Assembly (NCBI GenBank): GCA_003165195.1
Contig: PLSP01000059.1
Span: forward strand, 3,854-45,413
Direction: 5' to 3'
DNA length: 41,560 bases
Source of the DNA: Candidatus Bathyarchaeota archaeon
GTDB lineage: Archaea; Thermoproteota; Bathyarchaeia; Bathyarchaeales; Bathycorpusculaceae
Shown: positions 32,225 through 41,475 of the stretch, piece by piece
Layout of the letters: every line of letters begins with the position of its first letter
Numbering within the stretch: position 1 is the stretch's first letter
Made by a program: the position numbers and the translations under genes
The notes under the pieces: model-generated
Database searches by the model: none
What the model was told of the DNA's origin: nothing
Seen by the model: the letters and a program-made list of their open reading frames with translations, nothing else

Positions 32225-35206
32225 TTATGGGTGTTTTCTTGATATCAACATTGCTAACAGGGCACCGATTACAATTATTACAACGATGATAGCGACTGAG
32301 AAGGGTACGAAGTATTGGTCAGCTGCTGTTAGCGGGGTTGTTGTTGGGGCTGTGGTTGGGTGGGTTGCTTCAGGCATTACGTTGAATGTTGTTTCAGCGC
32401 TTGATGGCCAGTATCCATGGTTGCCTGCAAAGTTGGCGTACACTGTATAGTTGCCTGCAATGTCAGGGGTCCATACGAGATGGTATGTTCCTGTTACATC
32501 AGTTGTTGCTGTTCCTATTGATCGATAGTTGCCGTTAGAGTCTAAGACATAGAGTTGCACTGGTACACCTGTGAAGTTAGTTGGCATTGGCTGTTGTTGG
32601 TAAACGTATCCCATCCAATCTGTCATGCTAGCATCAGAAGACACTGGTACACCATTGGGGAAGTTTCCTTGTATTTGGGTCTGTTGTGTGCCAACAGAAA
32701 CATCTGTAACTATGCCTTGTATAACAACATTATCGCCTAGTGTTGAGACGCCATTTGTAGCTGTAACTGTGGTTGCGCTTGGGCCTTGTCCGACATCGTA
32801 GACTTGATCATCATAGCCATTGTAGAATATTGATTGGCCATCTGCAATAGCGTAACTCATCGAGCCAAATTCGCCGGTGTAATCCGAAACGCTCCAGAGT
32901 TGTGTCCCGTCTGTCGCATTGATACCTCTTGCCATTGCGCCTTTGAGAATGGGTGTTTCCACTGTGTGCTCAGTAGTAACTATGTATAACACTCCGTTGC
33001 CGATTGCATTGATTTCAATTGGAAAGTTGCCTGGTCTTTGGAAGTAGCTTTCAGTGGTGTTCCCTGTTCCGCCGTTACCATACGTCCACAATAGGTTTCC
33101 ATTAGTCATTGAATAGCAATAGATTATTCCTGCTTGTCCGCAGCTGTAGAGGTTACCATATGCTGCCATGCCGGTCACGTATGGATAGATTGGGTTTCCG
33201 AAGTAGTCAAGTGGTGCTTGACCCGCTGTAGGACCCCAGACTCTTTGGCCTGTTGCCATGCTATATCCTACCCATTGAGTTGTTTCTTTGTAGCCTTCAG
33301 CGAATACTCCTGCTGTTGGATCGATTGGGCCCATGCTAACAGTGATGTTGCCCACTGGTGGTGTGTATGACTGCATCCAAAGTATTTGCCCGAGTGTGGA
33401 ATGGGCTGGGTTGAGATCTATGGCGAAATATGTGTATTGAGTTTGTGCTCCACCTAGTGCGGGCAGAGTTCCGTTTCTTAGAATCATCTCATTGTTGTAA
33501 AGGGCGTACATTACGTTGGCGGGAGAAGTAGCGGTTGCAGATCCCGAGAATGAATAGTCAGGGTTGAAGCGGCCGTTAACATTGCCAGAGGAGTTTGTCG
33601 TATAACTAAGGCCTTCGATGTTGTATATGCCTGTTGCATTATTTACAACTGTTATAGTTTGGTTGCCCATCACGTTTAGCCATGGAAGCGTAACATTCCA
33701 GTCATATCGTTGGTGCGGATTAGGGGTGTTGGGAGTTATTGACGTAGGATCTGTAGGCTGCCAGACGGTTGCGTTGATTGCCGCCGTTATTGCTGTATAG
33801 TTTATGACTTGGGTGGTTGGAACGTTGTTCATGTAAGACGTACTGGAGACGTTACTGAAAGTGGGAGTGTAATAATAGTTATAGTTGTAATTGCTAGAGC
33901 CTGTAATAGGGCTGACACTGCTGGTATCTGCTGCTGGTGAGAGTCCTGTGTATGTCCAGAGTTTGCTTGAGTTCCATTCAGCTAATGTCCAACTTGGATT
34001 TGTAGCGTTGCCACCGTTTGCGAAGACGTACCTCAATTGTTCACCTTGTGGACCTTGAGCTGCTGTCCCCGTTGGAACACCAGTGACGTTAAATAGCCAA
34101 TTTCCTGTGAATGCGTTAAACGCTGATGCAAAGTTGCTTGAGAATAGGATTGGTGGGTAAGTTCCATGTTGATTGGGATCTTGTACATCGTAGACGTAGG
34201 CAAAGGATATTGCAGGTACGTTGTTTGGCGGGCCTGAGGCTATTGGGTCGCTGTTTGGTAGATATGTGCTTTGCCATAAAATCTTACCTGTTGATAAACT
34301 TAAGGCAGTAGTTGGACCCGAACCCGATCCTGCGAATGAAATAGGTGGGTTGTAGATGAGCATTCCATCGACAACTATGGGGTTTGTGAATCTTTGACTG
34401 TATGCCGATCCTTCAAAATAACTATTCCCTTGGATATAGGATTGGTTGTCTCCGACGATTCCTCCTGATTCAATTGGAATTGTCCACATGATGTGTCCGG
34501 TCAGTGATCCCACGGCATCGCCGGTAGTTCTTTCAGCAAATGAGTTTGTGCCGAAGCCAGTAATTGTGCCTGAGCCAACAAGGGATGATACAGGTGATCC
34601 AGTGCCTAGCCAATTTGAAGCATATGGATACCAATATGAGTTTTCACCGTATATTGGGCGTGTCCAGAAAGTAGTTGGGAAATATGAAACAGCTACGGGA
34701 CTTAGTTGTACGGCACTTTGCTGCACTGTGAGAGTTGTAGTATAGTTGCTGGGTAAATATGAGTCGCCAATGTTTACGGAACCAGTTGGTTGGTCGTTGG
34801 GTGCTTGGAGAGTTTGGCCGAGGTAATTGAAAGTTACCGTATATACTCCTGCTACTAGTGGAGTAAAGTAGTAAACTTGATTGTCGGTTGTATCACTGAT
34901 TGTGGGGAAGGTTTGTTGTATGTTTGTGCTGTTAGGACCGGTTATGGTGAGCTGGTAATTGTGGTATCTATAGGTGTTTGGTATTGCAGCACTAGGTATA
35001 GGTGCGTTGCCTAGGAACATGTCGATTAAAGCTGTTTGACCTACGCCTACAACGGATGGTTCAGCAGCCACGTAGGCAAAAGTTGGAATGTTCCAAGCAG
35101 GGGTGTGTGCGCTAGTCTTGGGAATTAGAGCGCTTGATGCACTCATCGATATTATAAGCAAAATAGCAATCGTAATAGCTCCAGATATATTCTTTTTCCT
35201 ATGCAT
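32225..35206 (-). CDS. Secreted, membrane-anchored PQQ-like beta-propeller protein, paralogue 3
   Basis: 993 residues, same plan: signal peptide (TIAILLIISMSASSALIPKT, cleavage near TSA-H), TPAWNIPTFAYV and VVGVGQ, Ig-like domain, WTRPIYGENSYWYPYASNWL, propeller (TGQRVWGPTAGQAPLDYFG, LLWTYGNGGTGNTTESYFQR), FPNGVPVSSDASMTDWMGYV, Ig-like domain, C-terminal helix and tail MLISRKHP. It shares the SSVSPITGSSNYNYNYYYTP insertion with paralogue 1, so 1 and 3 may be the closer pair. Frequent NxS/T sequons suggest N-glycosylation, as in surface-layer proteins. Confidence 0.85.
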   Translation of the reverse strand: MHRKKNISGAITIAILLIISMSASSALIPKTSAHTPAWNIPTFAYVAAEPSVVGVGQTALIDMFLGNAPIPSAAIPNTYRYHNYQLTITGPNSTNIQQTFPTISDTTDNQVYYFTPLVAGVYTVTFNYLGQTLQAPNDQPTGSVNIGDSYLPSNYTTTLTVQQSAVQLSPVAVSYFPTTFWTRPIYGENSYWYPYASNWLGTGSPVSSLVGSGTITGFGTNSFAERTTGDAVGSLTGHIMWTIPIESGGIVGDNQSYIQGNSYFEGSAYSQRFTNPIVVDGMLIYNPPISFAGSGSGPTTALSLSTGKILWQSTYLPNSDPIASGPPNNVPAISFAYVYDVQDPNQHGTYPPILFSSNFASAFNAFTGNWLFNVTGVPTGTAAQGPQGEQLRYVFANGGNATNPSWTLAEWNSSKLWTYTGLSPAADTSSVSPITGSSNYNYNYYYTPTFSNVSSTSYMNNVPTTQVINYTAITAAINATVWQPTDPTSITPNTPNPHQRYDWNVTLPWLNVMGNQTITVVNNATGIYNIEGLSYTTNSSGNVNGRFNPDYSFSGSATATSPANVMYALYNNEMILRNGTLPALGGAQTQYTYFAIDLNPAHSTLGQILWMQSYTPPVGNITVSMGPIDPTAGVFAEGYKETTQWVGYSMATGQRVWGPTAGQAPLDYFGNPIYPYVTGMAAYGNLYSCGQAGIIYCYSMTNGNLLWTYGNGGTGNTTESYFQRPGNFPIEINAIGNGVLYIVTTEHTVETPILKGAMARGINATDGTQLWSVSDYTGEFGSMSYAIADGQSIFYNGYDDQVYDVGQGPSATTVTATNGVSTLGDNVVIQGIVTDVSVGTQQTQIQGNFPNGVPVSSDASMTDWMGYVYQQQPMPTNFTGVPVQLYVLDSNGNYRSIGTATTDVTGTYHLVWTPDIAGNYTVYANFAGNHGYWPSSAETTFNVMPEATHPTTAPTTTPLTAADQYFVPFSVAIIVVIIVIGALLAMLISRKHP

Positions 35207-35213
35207 TTTTCTT

Positions 35214-35256
35214 TTCTCCTATAAGTCACTGCTTGACTGGCTACAGCTTATAAATT
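35214..35256 (-). promoter_or_regulatory. Promoter and ribosome site of propeller paralogue 3
   Basis: On the minus strand: atttataagc (TATA-like, 35246-35256), tgacttataggagaaaagaa with aggagaa at 35214-35220, 7 nt before the ATG. Closely similar to the leaders of paralogues 1 and 2. Confidence 0.5.
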
Positions 35257-35546
35257 TTGTCTAGGAAAGGAAAAATGGACTGGATTTTAACATCACCCAA
35301 TAATAAAGCTTTTGATAAATTTCTAAAAAAGCATCCTTGCCAGTCATGACTTGAACTAAGAGGCAAGGAAGTTAAGTCAAAAATGAGCAAATCTGAAAAT
35401 ATTAAATATTAAAAGAATATCGGCAACATTAATGCAGTTGCCTGCAGTTAGCTCATTCCACTATCTTTCTGCTTTTTCAAAGATTTAGGCAATTTCGCTT
35501 TGATTAATATTTGTTGAACAGCAGATTTCTCAAATACCGGCATAAA

Positions 35547-35690
35547 GTGAAAGGCAAGGGGGACGGTTTACCTGGGGTTAAAAGTATGATTGAAGCGTTA
35601 GGTGTTAGAATAACTTTTGAAAGCTGAAAGGATAATGTAACAAAGTTTATTGTTCACCTGGCAAAGAAACCGAACGGCAAAAAAACTTAA
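35547..35690 (+). pseudogene. Histidine-kinase C-terminal (HATPase) remnant with in-frame TGA
   Basis: One frame reads VKGKGDGLPGVKSMIEALGV then RITFES-TGA-KDNVTKFIVHLAKKPNGKKT and TAA. This matches the end of a GHKL ATPase domain: the G2-like box (usually GTGLGL), an ALGGxITFES-type helix-strand, and a TKFxVxLP strand. The usual Glu/Gln after FES is a TGA stop. No N-terminal kinase part, start or ribosome site exists upstream. It is a decayed 3' fragment. The rest of the 497-nt gap holds nothing recognisable. Confidence 0.6.
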
Positions 35691-35703
35691 ATGTGGCCTT
35701 TTT

Positions 35704-36003
35704 TCAACCCATTATTGTGGGGTGTATATCTTCCTCGTTTATGTGATGCATCACGTGGATAGCTAATCCGGTAGCTGCACCTGCCGACAGCCCAATTAAC
35801 AAATTGTTAAGGGGCGCATACTGTCTAACCAACCCTAAAATCACGAGCACATCGAAACCCAATGCGACTGCTAAGTAGCCAACACACCACATTTTAACAC
35901 TCATGCCGCGGGGCTTCTCTATGCCTATGCCACCTAAAACGCCGAACATTATTAGAAAACCTATTAGCGCATAGATCCAGTCCCAACTCAAAGTTTTTTC
36001 CAC
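35704..36003 (-). CDS. Small three-TM membrane protein, unknown function
   Basis: 99 residues with three hydrophobic segments (about 9-27, 38-58, 66-84) and a His-rich C-terminal end, AIHVMHHINEEDIHP, that could bind metal. The start is a GTG at 36003. Gly/Pro-rich loop GGIGIEKPRGM lies between TM1 and TM2. I do not recognise the family. It diverges from the radical SAM/SPASM gene, 117 nt away. Confidence 0.6.
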   Translation of the reverse strand: MEKTLSWDWIYALIGFLIMFGVLGGIGIEKPRGMSVKMWCVGYLAVALGFDVLVILGLVRQYAPLNNLLIGLSAGAATGLAIHVMHHINEEDIHPTIMG

Positions 36004-36120
36004 CTGTTTTGAGTGGCTATGTAAGTTTAGAGCTTTATTAGGTTATCTCAAAGAGCTTGCTTTAAAGGCACCTCATCGCTAAATCAGATTGCAAACCGTT
36101 AACTTTTTCTACCCTCAAAG

Positions 36121-38253
36121 ATGCATCTATTCAACTTCAAGGGTGTGAATGGGTTAACGAACTTCGATACCAGACACTGCCATAAATGGGCGCAGCTTTT
36201 ACTTGCAAGGCAACAAAAACTCAGCCAAACAGTAACCGCCCTAAAAGAACAGGACGTTGATTTGGCGAAGAAGTTGTTTACACAAATTATTACAGGAGTA
36301 AACGGCGGCAAACAAGCGGATCCAGGTATGGCTGGCTCCCTTCTTTACCATATGGCAATGATTTCAAAAATGGAGTCGGAAACGCGAGTGCTCATCGACG
36401 AGCTACATGTTGACACACCTGATGTCGGCGAGAAACTTCAGGACATTTACAGCGATTTTGAATCCGACGCCAAAGAGCTAACTAAGGAAGTCGCACCCTT
36501 TAATTTGAAATTTCAAGAAATTGCTTCATGCCGTCCCACAACAACCGAAAAAATTAGACTTTTCAAAAAATTAAAAGCGGAAGCTAAAGCAGCCCAAACT
36601 CTGCTAGCTAACATGGACCCGAAAGCTGAGGCTGCATTAAGAAAAACGTTCATTGACTGGGCACAGCAAATCATCAAGATGCGACTAATTCAAGAGTACG
36701 AGACAATCAAGGGTTTGCTAGTAACAGAGGAACTTGTGCAAAGTGTGGGGTCAGCAGCTGTTGAAGAGGCCATGCTACGAGTGCAGGATAAATTCGGTCA
36801 AGACACCGTCAACATTGCTCTTGACGTTACGCTTAAGGTGGGGATGCGCCGTGAAAAGCTTCAGTCAGTCATGTTAAGCGACCACTTCATAAACTACAAC
36901 ATGAGCGTTGAATCCCTGGATGGACGCATGGAGTTTTTGAACTGCCCAATCTACGGAAGCCACAAATATGCTGAACAAAAACATCGCGTAAGCCCAGAGG
37001 CAGCGTCGCTTTTCTGCAAGCATTTCTGCTTTGCCCATGCAAGAGCCATGTTGGACACGGTTCTTCCCTTTCCATTTACGCTTTGGCAGCCGAAAAGAAT
37101 GGCCACCAACGGAAACTGTGAGTACTACCTAAAACTTGCATATTCACCAGCAGCAAACACTTCCGAACGATTTGTCCCCTTGGTTATGTCCTGGAACGTC
37201 ACACGCGAATGCAACATGAAATGCAGCCACTGCTACATCAATGCCACTGAGAAAAAACTAGAAAATGAATTAACCACCGCTGAAGCAAAAAAACTCATGG
37301 ACCAAATCTATCAAGTAAGCCGTCCCCTTCTGATTTTAAGCGGCGGCGAGCCTCTCTTACGCCCAGATATTTATGAGCTTATTAGCTATGGCTCAAAGAT
37401 TGGTTTGAAAATGGGGTTAGGAAGTAACGGTAGCCTCATTGATGAAACCGCAGCTAAAAAACTCAAGGAAGCAGGCATAACAACCGTTTCCATAAGCTTG
37501 GACTCCCATATTGCGAAACACCATGATGAGTTCAGAGGGGTAGAGGGCGCATGGCAAAAAGCACTCGAAGCCTGCAAGTTTCTACGCAAAAATAATGTAC
37601 TTGTCCAAGTTAACGCAACCTTAACACAGCAAAACTACAACCAAATAGACGATATTATGTCGTTGGCTGAAAGCATCGGCGTCGAAAACTTTCACTTGTT
37701 TTTCCTTGTTCCAACAGGTCGAGGAACCAAGTTGACCGATATTTCTCCACAGAAATACGAGGAAATGATCAGCAAAACCTTTGCTAAAGTATCTAATCAC
37801 ACCTTAAACGTGAGACCTTCTTGTGCGCCGCAGTTCATGCGCATCGCCCAGGGCATGGGCTTGGATATGAGGCAGTGGATTCGCGGCTGCATCGCAGGAC
37901 AATACTACTGTCGCATCTACCCCAACGGAGATGTGACACCTTGCCCCTACCTGCCAGTCAAGCTTGGAAACATACGCGATCAAAGTTTCAAGGAAATATG
38001 GTTCAACTCACCTGTTTTTAAAGCGCTAAGAAACCCAGACACACTTAAAGGCAAATGCGGCATCTGCGAGTACCGATTTGTATGCGGAGGCTGCAGGGCA
38101 CGAGCCCATGGGCTTTCAAACGACTTTATTGATTATTGCGGGGACCTGCATGAACCTTCAGAGCTGAAAAATGATTATTTAGCTGAAGATCCGTGGTGTG
38201 TCTACCAACCTAAAACAGCTCAGAAAACCGAACGCAACCAAACAGACAACTAA
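36121..38253 (+). CDS. Radical SAM/SPASM protein with about 350-residue N-terminal region
   Basis: 710 residues. The radical SAM core starts at NVTRECNMKCSHCYI (Cys364, Cys368, Cys371), then LILSGGEPLLRPDIYEL and SISLDSHIAKHHDEFRG. A SPASM-type Cys-rich end follows: RGCIAGQYYCRIYPNGDVTPCPYL, GKCGICEYRFVCGGCRARAH, DYCGD and PWC, for extra Fe-S clusters. The N-terminal 250 residues are helical without known motif; 265-310 hold EFLNCPIYGSHKYAEQKHRV and FCKHFCFAHARAM, a Cys/His-rich piece slightly reminiscent of ATC-hydrolase-like domains. SPASM enzymes modify peptides or heme precursors. The substrate is unknown. No ribosome site is visible; the message may be leaderless. Confidence 0.85.
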   Translation: MHLFNFKGVNGLTNFDTRHCHKWAQLLLARQQKLSQTVTALKEQDVDLAKKLFTQIITGVNGGKQADPGMAGSLLYHMAMISKMESETRVLIDELHVDTPDVGEKLQDIYSDFESDAKELTKEVAPFNLKFQEIASCRPTTTEKIRLFKKLKAEAKAAQTLLANMDPKAEAALRKTFIDWAQQIIKMRLIQEYETIKGLLVTEELVQSVGSAAVEEAMLRVQDKFGQDTVNIALDVTLKVGMRREKLQSVMLSDHFINYNMSVESLDGRMEFLNCPIYGSHKYAEQKHRVSPEAASLFCKHFCFAHARAMLDTVLPFPFTLWQPKRMATNGNCEYYLKLAYSPAANTSERFVPLVMSWNVTRECNMKCSHCYINATEKKLENELTTAEAKKLMDQIYQVSRPLLILSGGEPLLRPDIYELISYGSKIGLKMGLGSNGSLIDETAAKKLKEAGITTVSISLDSHIAKHHDEFRGVEGAWQKALEACKFLRKNNVLVQVNATLTQQNYNQIDDIMSLAESIGVENFHLFFLVPTGRGTKLTDISPQKYEEMISKTFAKVSNHTLNVRPSCAPQFMRIAQGMGLDMRQWIRGCIAGQYYCRIYPNGDVTPCPYLPVKLGNIRDQSFKEIWFNSPVFKALRNPDTLKGKCGICEYRFVCGGCRARAHGLSNDFIDYCGDLHEPSELKNDYLAEDPWCVYQPKTAQKTERNQTDN

Positions 38254-38463
38254 TAGGCAAGCTAACCTTACAGAAACTATTTATAACATGTCTGTCTATC
38301 AAAAACTTTAATCGGCAGTTAAAACGGCTTTGGCAGCCCGCAAACACGATTACTCGAGCCTGTGGACAGCCAAAATTGGTGGGTGAAAGCAATATGATGG
38401 TCCACAAATCCAATCAGTCGAAAGGCTTCCATAAAGCAGTAGCGTCCAGAAACTCCACGAAAC

Positions 38464-39732
38464 ATGGTTTTAAACCAAACATGCACCGTCAACGTTAAGG
38501 AGGCAATTCGGATTTCAAATGGGAGCCTGTCAAAAAGTTTCTGGGGAATGTTTAAACAAACATCGGTAGCCTACCTCTTTGATATTTTTGGGTTGCTTGC
38601 AGGTTTCCTTATCGCGTACCAACTTAACATTTTTGGAACAACCAAGTGGGCGCTAGCACTTTTTCCAACGCTAATAAGTACTAGAGTGATTAACGGTTTG
38701 CTTAGTGGTCGCTTAAGCACTGGCTTACATCTTGGCACAATTTATCCGAGATTCTCTGGAAACACCAAAAGCTTCAACAAACTTGTCCATTCAGTTATCG
38801 TGTTAACTTTAGCTACCAGCGTAATGGTTAGTTTAATGTCGTTTGTTTTAGGCTACGCTTTTTGGGGTATAACCATCGGTGATTTTTCAGCTATATTATC
38901 TGTAATGGTTGCTACGCTGGCATTAGGGTTACTTTTTTCTATAATCACTATCAAAGTTGCGTTTGTCTCGTTTTCGAGGGGATTAGACCCTGACATTGTA
39001 GTTTTCCCAATCATTTCAAGCTTAGCCAGCATCTTCATTTCGCTTTGTTATGTTGGAGTGTTTAATCTGTTCCATTTCATACCTTTTTTCGGAAGGCTCA
39101 CAATCTTAGGCATAGGCTTTGTCCATATAGCAATCGTTTTGTATCTACTTTCAAAAGATAAAGGTGAACCTGAGTTTTTAAGAACCATCAGGGAATCGCT
39201 GGCGATGCTAGTTATCGTCGCCTTGATTGTTACGGTTACGGGAACCTTGTTTAGAACAATAAACAGTTTTGCTGAGAGCAGAGCAGAAATCAACTTGATC
39301 TTGCCAGCAATAGTTACCATTTACCCATCAATTATTAATATGGTAAGCAACGTAGGTTCAGTCGTAGGCTCCACGGCCAACACTAAACTGGCTTTGGGTT
39401 TGCTTTCTCCGTCCTTTTCCTCAATAAAGAACCATGGTAAAAACATTCTGAGCGCTTGGCTGGCGTCGTTTATCATGTTTAGTATTTTAGCTTTAATTTC
39501 GCTAGCTGCAAATCAGGTTCACCCATTGTCAAGTGCAATCGACTTTCTGGTTATAATTTGGTTATCCAACTTGCTAGCAACTGTCGGAATAGTTTTTCTA
39601 TCTTACGGCATTTCAATAATAACTTTTAAGAGAGGATTAAACCCTGAGAACTTCGTCATTCCGGTCGAAACCTCTTTTGCAGCAATAATAATGTCAACTG
39701 CTCTCCTGATTGTTCTGTTACTTATTCTGTAA
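38464..39732 (+). CDS. MgtE/SLC41-like divalent cation transporter, membrane subunit
   Basis: 422 residues with about 10 hydrophobic segments in two repeated halves. Each half has the SLC41 pattern: INGLLSGRLSTGLHLGTIYP then SRGLDPDIVVFPIISSLASI in half 1, and VGSVVGSTANTKLALGLLSP then RGLNPENFVIPVETSFAAII in half 2. The cytosolic N-domain and CBS pair of bacterial MgtE are absent. It probably moves Mg2+ or a similar ion. The downstream PhoU/TrkA-C gene supplies the likely regulatory part. The first ATG has no ribosome site, so the exact start is uncertain. The 210-nt gap before it holds no clear gene. Confidence 0.85.
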   Translation: MVLNQTCTVNVKEAIRISNGSLSKSFWGMFKQTSVAYLFDIFGLLAGFLIAYQLNIFGTTKWALALFPTLISTRVINGLLSGRLSTGLHLGTIYPRFSGNTKSFNKLVHSVIVLTLATSVMVSLMSFVLGYAFWGITIGDFSAILSVMVATLALGLLFSIITIKVAFVSFSRGLDPDIVVFPIISSLASIFISLCYVGVFNLFHFIPFFGRLTILGIGFVHIAIVLYLLSKDKGEPEFLRTIRESLAMLVIVALIVTVTGTLFRTINSFAESRAEINLILPAIVTIYPSIINMVSNVGSVVGSTANTKLALGLLSPSFSSIKNHGKNILSAWLASFIMFSILALISLAANQVHPLSSAIDFLVIIWLSNLLATVGIVFLSYGISIITFKRGLNPENFVIPVETSFAAIIMSTALLIVLLLIL

Positions 39733-39801
39733 ACACGAGGCAATTGGCACATAATTAAAATAATTCCGAGACCCTAATAACTATTGGAGAGCGACCTTTA
39801 A

Positions 39802-40998
39802 TTGCCTAAATTTGAGAAGTTAGAGTACAAGCCTATTCCAGTCAGACAGCTTTTGCTCGAAATGAAGAACCTTTCTGAGTTGATGATTGATTTGGCTTAT
39901 TCAGCAGCCTTATACAATGACAAAGACCTTGCTGAAGACGTTTTGGCGCTTGAAAGACGAGTTGATACATTAGCATATCTTTTAGACATGGAAATAATGG
40001 TTGCTTCAAGAGATCCAAAGGACGCAGAGGCTATGGTAAGCATTTCCAGGGTGGCTGCTGCCACAGATAAAATTTCAGATGCAGCAGCAGATATTGCAGC
40101 TATAGTTACCCGAAATATTGGAATCCACCCTATAGTGGGCGAAATCTTTGAAAAAGTTGAAGAACGCCTCATGAAAGTGACTGTTAAAGCCAACTCAACT
40201 ATAGTCAAGAAAAGAATAGGTGAGCTTGATTTAGCTGCAAGAATGGGAGTTGACATTATTGCCATTCGAAGAAATAAAGATTGGATATTGGACCCAAAGA
40301 GCACAGAAAGTATTTTTCAAGACGACATCCTGATTACCCGAGGGGCACCCTCTGGAATCGAAGAGTTTAAAGATTTAGCCGAGGGTCAACTCGCAAAGTT
40401 AAACGGGCAGGAACGCGCCAGATTCGAAGAAATTGTCACACGATTCGTAGAGCTCAAAGACACTTCTGAATTGATGTTGGATTTAGCTTACTCCTCGCTT
40501 TTTCTTAACAGCAAAGAGCTAGCTGAAGAGGTGGAAAACTTGGAGGAACGCATGGATCAAATGCACACTGACTTTGAGCTGCTTGCTTTAACCAGCGACT
40601 TCAAAAAAGAGGAAGCCTCAGGTTTCCTTGGTCTGATCAGGCTTGGCGTGGCTACTGAAAAAATCGCTGATGCTGCCGCAGAAATGGCGGAAGTTGTCCT
40701 ACGCGGTATTCAACCGCATCCGATTCTGAAGCTAACGATAAAAGAAGCTGAGGAAACCGTTGTTCAAGCTTGTGTTACTGCCGATTCTTCGCTTATAGGT
40801 AAGACGTTGAAAGAAGCGCGGGTCCATGAAGAAACGGGCATGTGGGTTTTAGTGATTAAAAGAGGAGAAATGGGACTTCGGCCTAGAGGAGAGTCAAAAA
40901 TTCAAGAAGGAGACGTGTTGATTGCTTCAGGCTACACGGATGGCGTTGAAGACTTAAAGAAGCTTGCGTCGCCAACTCAAACGTGTCACATAGAATAG
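39802..40998 (+). CDS. PhoU/TrkA-C (RCK-C) tandem protein, regulatory partner of the MgtE-like transporter
   Basis: 398 residues in two repeats of helical PhoU-like domain (about 13-105 and 210-300, MKNLSELMIDLAYSAALYN and LKDTSELMLDLAYSSLFLN) plus TrkA-C ligand domain (about 125-195, KKRIGELDLAARMGVDIIAI; about 320-390, GKTLKEARVHEETGMWVLVI). No TM, so cytosolic. TrkA-C domains sense small ligands and gate cation transport. It starts at a TTG at 39802 with ggaga about 12 nt upstream and follows the transporter by 69 nt. This pairing with SLC41-like transporters is common in archaea. Confidence 0.88.
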   Translation: MPKFEKLEYKPIPVRQLLLEMKNLSELMIDLAYSAALYNDKDLAEDVLALERRVDTLAYLLDMEIMVASRDPKDAEAMVSISRVAAATDKISDAAADIAAIVTRNIGIHPIVGEIFEKVEERLMKVTVKANSTIVKKRIGELDLAARMGVDIIAIRRNKDWILDPKSTESIFQDDILITRGAPSGIEEFKDLAEGQLAKLNGQERARFEEIVTRFVELKDTSELMLDLAYSSLFLNSKELAEEVENLEERMDQMHTDFELLALTSDFKKEEASGFLGLIRLGVATEKIADAAAEMAEVVLRGIQPHPILKLTIKEAEETVVQACVTADSSLIGKTLKEARVHEETGMWVLVIKRGEMGLRPRGESKIQEGDVLIASGYTDGVEDLKKLASPTQTCHIE

Positions 40999-41093
40999 CA
41001 AGAATCTTTATTTCAGATTCATTAACACTATAAGCACCCACCATTATATTAGGGCAGGCTAGCTTTAGCTAAAATTGAGTGAGGGAAAAAAGA

Positions 41094-41420
41094 ATGGTCA
41101 CTTGTACTAATGGCGCATGCAAAAAAACTTTTGTAACCCCACTTCAAGCGCTAAATCTCCAGCAGGAACCAGAAGAACCCTACGCTGCATGCCCTTATTG
41201 CTTAACAAGAATTGATGAAATAGATTCAAAATGCAACAATAAAACTGAAAAACTATCTCAGAAAGCTATAGAAAAAGAAGAAAAACCTAAGCTCAAACCA
41301 GTCTCCTGCAAGTACCATCTTGGCTACTTAAGCGAAAGAGAACAAAAAGAGCAAATCCCAGACGAATGCATTGTGTGTAAATACATTGTTGATTGCATGC
41401 TACAAAAGATGCGTGCATAA
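41094..41420 (+). CDS. Zinc-ribbon-like hypothetical protein
   Basis: 108 residues from the ATG at 41094 (gagg site upstream; a GTG at 41079 adds five residues). Two Cys clusters: CTNGACKKTF with CPYC in the N-terminal half, a split zinc ribbon, and CKYHLGYLSE with CIVCKYIVDC at the C-terminus, linked by a Lys/Glu-rich helix (about 50-70). The pattern suggests two metal sites in a cytosolic protein. I do not recognise the family. Confidence 0.65.
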   Translation: MVTCTNGACKKTFVTPLQALNLQQEPEEPYAACPYCLTRIDEIDSKCNNKTEKLSQKAIEKEEKPKLKPVSCKYHLGYLSEREQKEQIPDECIVCKYIVDCMLQKMRA

Positions 41421-41475
41421 AGGTTTTGTAAGCTAGAAAAATTAAGAATTGGAAAATTGAGAAAAAATAAAATTT

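Noticed and set aside
35625-35627. TGA as selenocysteine or other recoded codon in the kinase fragment
   Set aside because: The surrounding sequence is a truncated HATPase end without a start or upstream domains; decay explains it better.
38278-38463. Short open frame upstream of the MgtE-like gene (QLKRLWQPANTITRACGQ...)
   Set aside because: Composition is unlike a folded protein, no good start or ribosome site, no recognisable motif.
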